Below are positions 60,683 through 64,000 of a DNA stretch of 64,000 nt, piece after piece. Source of the stretch: Phycomyces nitens (lineage: Eukaryota; Mucoromycota; Mucoromycetes; Mucorales; Phycomycetaceae); assembly GCA_022702545.1 (NCBI GenBank), contig JAHRBC010000001.1, positions 6,014,001 to 6,078,000 on the forward strand. Direction: 5' to 3'. The notes under the pieces were generated by a model. That model did no database searches. It was not told where the DNA came from and saw nothing but the letters and a program-made list of their open reading frames with translations. The stretch's first letter is position 1; each line of letters opens with the position of its first letter. The position numbers and the translations under genes are program-made.

Positions 60683-63600
60683 CTATACTCTTGACCAAAG
60701 ATCGCGCAATTTATTTGTACTTGAGGACTTTAGCCGAGGTTCGATGAGGATAGATCTCTTGTATTGTTCCTGATAGGCGTTTTAAAAATAAAAGAAAAAG
60801 AAAGGTTAGTTATTGCCGTCAATGGTAATGGCAATTTACCACAATTGCAACCTAAACCTACATCTTCTGTCATTACGATGCTATCTGCTATGAAATTAAG
60901 GATTTTCTCGTCTGGACTGATCTTTTGGTAGGTTGGGGTTTGGAACTTCATCATGCCCATGATACTCTCGCCCATCAACCTAAACTTCTCCCAGTGAATC
61001 GTTCCATCTGCCTTAAAGTCTTTGTTGGCCTCGGATAAAGAAACCAAATCCTGGCTGTGGATCCCACTAGAGAATTAAATGGCAAATTGTAATTAGTGAG
61101 CCAGACTGTTTATTATTTGTGCTCCAACAAAAAAAAATAGACTCACAGATAAGGTATTCCAGGAGACTCTGATGCCTTTAATGCCATTCGATAAGAGCTA
61201 AATGATCTATTGTTGTACATGAGGGTCTTAGTTCATGCCAAGTATTAACATTTGCTTCTCGTTCTACCTGTCTGTGCTCATCAGCTTCTCTAGACTCTGG
61301 TACTGCTTAAAGATCTTTTTGGACGATATGGACTCGCGGGTCAGTCGAAGGCGAAGGACGGCTGCGTTGTTTATTCCAGCCAGTATGGCCATTAGTGAAT
61401 TGTAGTTGTTATGGTTACGCAGCTCCTGGTTAGTGCAATTGATGTTAGATGCATGTGGGTTGAATAATGCAAGTTAGTTACCACCGCTATAGACATGAAC
61501 TTCTCCAGAACTGCTGCTCGTTTATTGAGCTTTGGCTGTGTGACAATGCTTGTGGCAACCCAGGCAGATATGAAATTAAAGTGGGATATTGATGCGACAA
61601 CAGCACTGGGGACTATTTGTTGCTGTGGGGATGGCAATGCAGTTTTTTTTCGTGTTGATTTATCAAATGTCCATCGTTCGTACTTTGCCTTGAACTGGTC
61701 GTCTGATGATACGGATGTCGGTCGACGAGACTGGGAAGAAGTCCATATACTTCGTACAAACTCTCTAGCCTGTTGGGGTTGTCAGCGCTTCGTATCCCAC
61801 CCACACTAATTGTTAGGCTTGCCTTTATCTTTCCAAATACTTCTGCTTCGATCCACGTCAATTGTTCGGCTACACTCTTGTCGGTCATGTCTAGAAATAC
61901 TTTTAAATTATATGCTGCCTGATCTTTTTCTGATCGGCTGGCACCTGATTGATAGGCAAATGCACTGGTAATACTGGCTGCTGAGGAAATTAACGTTTGT
62001 GCTCCAAAGGAGGCCCAGCTGGTAGATGCCGAGATTCCATTGTAAGTTTCGAGGTTGATTAGTCCCCCTGAGAATTCCGGGCGACAGGGCTCCTCAGTCT
62101 TTTGCAAGGGCTCAGCAGAACGACGACGCTGGCTCATTGAGAAATCGTCGGTGGTGTCTATAATTTCTCGCGGAGATATTGGAGCCTTGTCGCAAGGTGT
62201 GGTCTCTAGATCGTCTGGAGGTGCCTGCTTAGGGGTCATTGGTTTGAGGGATGCCAGGGAAGCAAGGAATTGAATAGAAGATGAGATTGATGATTCTCGG
62301 GATCTTCCAAATAGACTGCTAAAAGATCCTGCACTAGAGGTTCTTTTCAGAGGTGCGGATGATTGAGGAATCTTTGGGGTGGAGGGGGTGGAATGTACTG
62401 GAGAAGGGGATGACAGAGAGGTCGAGTCAATTGGACAATGCTGGATCGTTGTGGTTGATTTGGCCTGGTGGCTATCCATAAAATTAGAGAGCTTAAAGGA
62501 CCCGGATACATATCCACTGTCCTTCTTGCTCTCGTGCTGCTTTGGTGTCGATGGAGCGTCTGAAAAGTCGTCTGTATCGGTATCGGAATCCATGAGACCC
62601 CACTGAGCATCTGGATCGTCCAAGGGGGGTTCGCGTATTACCAATGGAGCAAGGTCGTCGCAGATTGGGCGCATGTTTTCGTGCTGTGAAATGTCCTCAA
62701 TAAACGCAATTAAAGCCTTGCGGGTCTGTGGACTATGAAAGTCTCCCCAGTAGTGCGACAACCAGAGTGAGAAAACAGAGTGGATTCTACAATAAAACTG
62801 GTGAGTCCTGACCTCCTGAATTTCCAATATATCCTATTATATAATCAACCTTTGTTGCAATAGTGTTGGGGATGGCTGTTTGAGGATATCGGCTTGGAAT
62901 CTATGTGGACGGGATAAGCATGTGCTATGTAACTGGGCCAAAAGTACCTTTCGATCAGCATCTTTACAAGCTCTCCTGGCTTCATGAACTTGCGGAAAAA
63001 GGTGATAAAAACAGGGACAATATTCTCATCTGCAAGGGCTGTGGTCAGCACTCGCAGTTTCTGCATATCGCTATGTCTATATGTGTGTTTATGCTTGTAG
63101 CACTCTGGAGAGGCAATCCTTACCGCCGCGGCATGGTTCCGATGCTATGAGTCGATCGACAATGTCCTCGGCCGTTAGCCCGGTACTACAAGAGTCGCTG
63201 TAGCTGTGTGAAAAGCATGGGATCGATTAAAAGATAGTTTTGAGTGTTTTTTGGAATCTTACCTACTATCCTTTGATCCACGACGACTGCTGAGGATGCC
63301 TGGATGAGGAGCACTTCCGCGTCTCTGAGAATGTAGATCTCTGCTGATGTGATGGTTGGAGGATGTGGAGGGGAGGCTATTCTTACGGTGTTTTGGCTGG
63401 ATATTGTACAGTTTGGAGGGCAGTGGTGATGTCAGAGGTGATGGTGGCGCTTCTTCGGGCGTATCCTCGTCTTGGACGGCTGTCAGACTCTGGTCGGGCA
63501 CGCTTGTGATGGTCTGGGTATTTGATCTCCGGAAAGAGGCGTTCTTTCCCCTTGCAAGATCGCTCTGTGCTGTTGGAGCGTACACAAATCCGGTTGGGGC

Positions 63601-64000
63601 TCGTGTTCCGGCAGAAGTGGGTTGAACCCGATCGGCAATCGGGGGGCCGTCAGAAAAGGTGTGGCTGGCGTCGGTTTGGGTGGTAGTTGTGCTGTGAAAA
63701 TTAGGCAGGATATTGTTGTGATCGATCTTGATGCGGATGCTGGACTCGCTGGCCATGCGCCGCTCTCGTAAAGTCGGGGGCTGGGCGGGAGTGGGAGGTG
63801 GGGCTGGGGCAGTGATCTGATAGAGCAGGGCGGCATAAATGTCCTTCATACGGTTGATGCCTTGTTCTGAGCAGGCATCGACTTCAAATAACTGGACTCC
63901 AAACAGGCTGGCAAGCTTGCAGCCTAGCTGTAGATCGACCTGACGTAGGCCGCCTAGATCAGCTTTCAGGCCGATCAGATAGGCTGGAATGTTTCTGGAC
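60683..64000 (-). CDS. Small GTPase-RasGEF fusion protein (partial, cut by window end)
   Basis: The coding sequence enters at the window edge in frame and runs to a stop at 60683. From the edge it reads IPAYLIGLKADLGGLRQVDL then QLGCKLASLFGVQLFEVDAC, the second half of a Ras/Rab-like GTPase fold; LIGLKADL takes the place of the NKxD guanine motif, with Asn replaced by Leu. A Pro/Ser-rich linker follows (to about 63260). A RasGEF_N domain (about 63240-62690) holds VLTTALADENIVPVFITFFR, KPGELVKMLIERF and HSVFSLWLSHYWGDFHSP. After a second disordered linker, the RasGEF catalytic domain (about 61990-60683) has VAEQLTWIEAEVFGKIKARE, HFNFISAWVATSI and SPGIPYL-like GIHSQDLVSLSEANKDF. It should activate Ras at membranes. 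One intron (61770-61822) has a GC donor. The N-terminal GTPase half lies outside the window. Confidence 0.85.
61770..61822 (-). other. GC-AG intron in RasGEF gene
   Basis: A 53-nt intron with donor AAG|GCAAGC and acceptor CAACAG. It joins FGKIK to AREFVRSIW, the conserved KIKxRE step of RasGEF domains. Retaining it also stays open, so the call rests on the family alignment. Confidence 0.75.

Overview
The window is nuclear DNA of an early-diverging filamentous fungus, most likely Mucoromycota (a mucoralean-type genome). Reasons: AT-rich intergenic DNA full of short microsatellites, genes with many 45-90 nt GT-AG introns, a DUF8032-type regulator, a chitin synthase with class I/II features, a GTPase-RasGEF fusion, and fungal forms of mitochondrial carriers and TIM/UPS proteins. 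No rRNA, tRNA, CRISPR array or prokaryotic gene was seen. I rebuilt coding sequences by joining exons by hand. For 18 of the 21 protein-coding genes the joined exons give a complete frame; NAA25 and the RasGEF gene were only partly resolved exon by exon, and one gene is a single-exon hypothetical.

Layout. 1-8 kb: YHM2 citrate/oxoglutarate carrier (+), then NAA25/MDM20 (NatB auxiliary subunit) and an SRF-type MADS-box factor (both -). 8-15 kb: a long intergenic region, a DUF8032 regulator (+) and a GH47 alpha-mannosidase (-). 15.6-19 kb: three + strand genes in a row: a tiny CRIB protein resembling animal CDC42 small effectors, a PRELI/UPS lipid-transfer protein and PEX16. 19.6-25 kb: two tandem paralogous F-box/LRR-like genes (-). 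27.8-34 kb: a SAM methyltransferase, TIM10, a small orphan gene (all +) and a Sel1-MYND protein (-). 34-36.6 kb: a dead Tc1/mariner transposon. 36.6-42 kb: SYF2, a GPI-anchored PL14-type lyase and a NIFK/NOP15-type RRM protein (all +). 43-46 kb: a chitin synthase (-). 47.9-57.5 kb: TMEM184-like membrane protein, mitochondrial Lon and an APC-family permease (all +). 58-64 kb: a universal stress protein and a small GTPase-RasGEF fusion cut by the window edge (both -).

The genes are mostly housekeeping and do not form one pathway. There is a loose mitochondrial theme (YHM2, UPS, TIM10, Lon) and a cell-surface/polarity theme (CRIB protein, chitin synthase, GH47, PL14, RasGEF). The most unusual observations are: a required 4-nt microexon in the permease; three GC-AG introns, each forced by reading frame; the degenerate Tc1 element with both visible catalytic Asp positions mutated; a diverged inverted repeat formed from the 3' flank of the NIFK gene; a myristoylation-signal CRIB micro-effector; and the GTPase-RasGEF fusion.
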